Below, in pieces: positions 63,987 through 64,000 of a DNA stretch of 64,000 nt. A model generated the notes under the pieces. It saw nothing but the letters and a program-made list of their open reading frames with translations. It did not search any database and was not told the DNA's origin. This DNA comes from Streptomyces litmocidini (GTDB taxonomy: Bacteria; Actinomycetota; Actinomycetes; Streptomycetales; Streptomycetaceae): NCBI RefSeq assembly GCF_014649755.1, contig NZ_BMTQ01000004.1, positions 62,001-126,000 of the forward strand, in the 5' to 3' direction. Within the stretch, counting starts at the first letter, position 1, and each line of letters starts with the position of its first letter. The translations under genes were made by a program, and so were the position numbers.

Positions 63987-64000
63987 ATGGACATCGAATC
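63987..64000 (+). CDS. Start of a gene cut by the window edge
   Basis: ATG 63987 begins Met-Asp-Ile-Glu. TACGCT (63972-63977) ends 9 nt before it, matching the leaderless starts of this window. Nothing can be said about the product. Confidence 0.5.

Overview
The window is high-GC actinobacterial chromosome and almost certainly Streptomyces. The evidence is third-position GC bias, many GTG starts, 4-nt stop/start overlaps, leaderless genes with TANNNT -10 boxes, and typical gene content: TerD paralogues, an AceE-type pyruvate dehydrogenase, a DUF2690 helix-turn-helix protein, I36-type secreted inhibitors and CYP125. All calls come from reading the sequence and from remembered family features. 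No database search was run.

Layout. 0.1-3.4 kb: an AraC regulator, two secreted proteins and an XRE/DUF2690 protein. 3.5-11.3 kb: a glycosyltransferase/methyltransferase/alpha-alpha toroid operon divergent from a KstR-type TetR gene, then a lipoprotein, a ferredoxin and aldehyde dehydrogenase pair, and a divergent metallo-beta-lactamase-fold hydrolase. 18.6-21.3 kb: a FadA5-like steroid thiolase divergent from a CYP125 cytochrome P450. KstR-like boxes (TNNAACNNGTTNNA, exact or one mismatch) lie in all three divergent promoter regions, suggesting one dispersed steroid side-chain regulon.

11.8-17.8 kb: a cobalamin riboswitch leads a five-gene operon in which every junction overlaps by 4 nt. 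It encodes two surface-anchored secreted proteins, an ECF T component (CbiQ-like), a fused double ABC ATPase and a membrane S component. The first secreted protein is a predicted alpha/alpha barrel, reminiscent of the cobalamin-binding fold of intrinsic factor and transcobalamin. This is the best candidate here for an under-described system. 18-34 kb holds mixed single genes: lytic transglycosylase, DUF2330, O-methyltransferase, MhuD-like heme monooxygenase, GNAT, MFS pump with a fused winged helix, HAD, secreted HNH nuclease, DoxX, DedA, GntR, lamin-tail protein, DUF4231 and flavoprotein.

34.6-41.3 kb is an accessory islet next to tRNA-Val(TAC). Two decayed copies of the tRNA 3' half (34.62 and 35.77 kb) suggest tandem integrations. 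Inside are an IS5-type element with terminal inverted repeats, a CTTAG duplication, a frameshifted transposase and a broken passenger gene. There are also three related membrane-tethered hypothetical proteins (one broken) and a 152-bp imperfect palindrome. 41.4-43.9 kb: a DUF4097-like lipoprotein, a coiled-coil protein and an FmdB zinc ribbon.

43.9-52.8 kb is a tellurite/stress (Ter) island: HAD phosphatase, an apparently fused PRTase-TRSP-StiP-PELOTA protein, a citrate-lyase-beta-like lyase, four TerD-superfamily proteins and a TerC-like (DUF475) membrane protein. 53-64 kb: AhpE peroxiredoxin, DUF3052, aceE, a potassium channel, a second I36-type protein, an MFS/TetR pair, an alpha/beta hydrolase, a DUF4429-SHOCT protein, repeat-rich intergenic DNA, and the first codons of another gene at the right edge.
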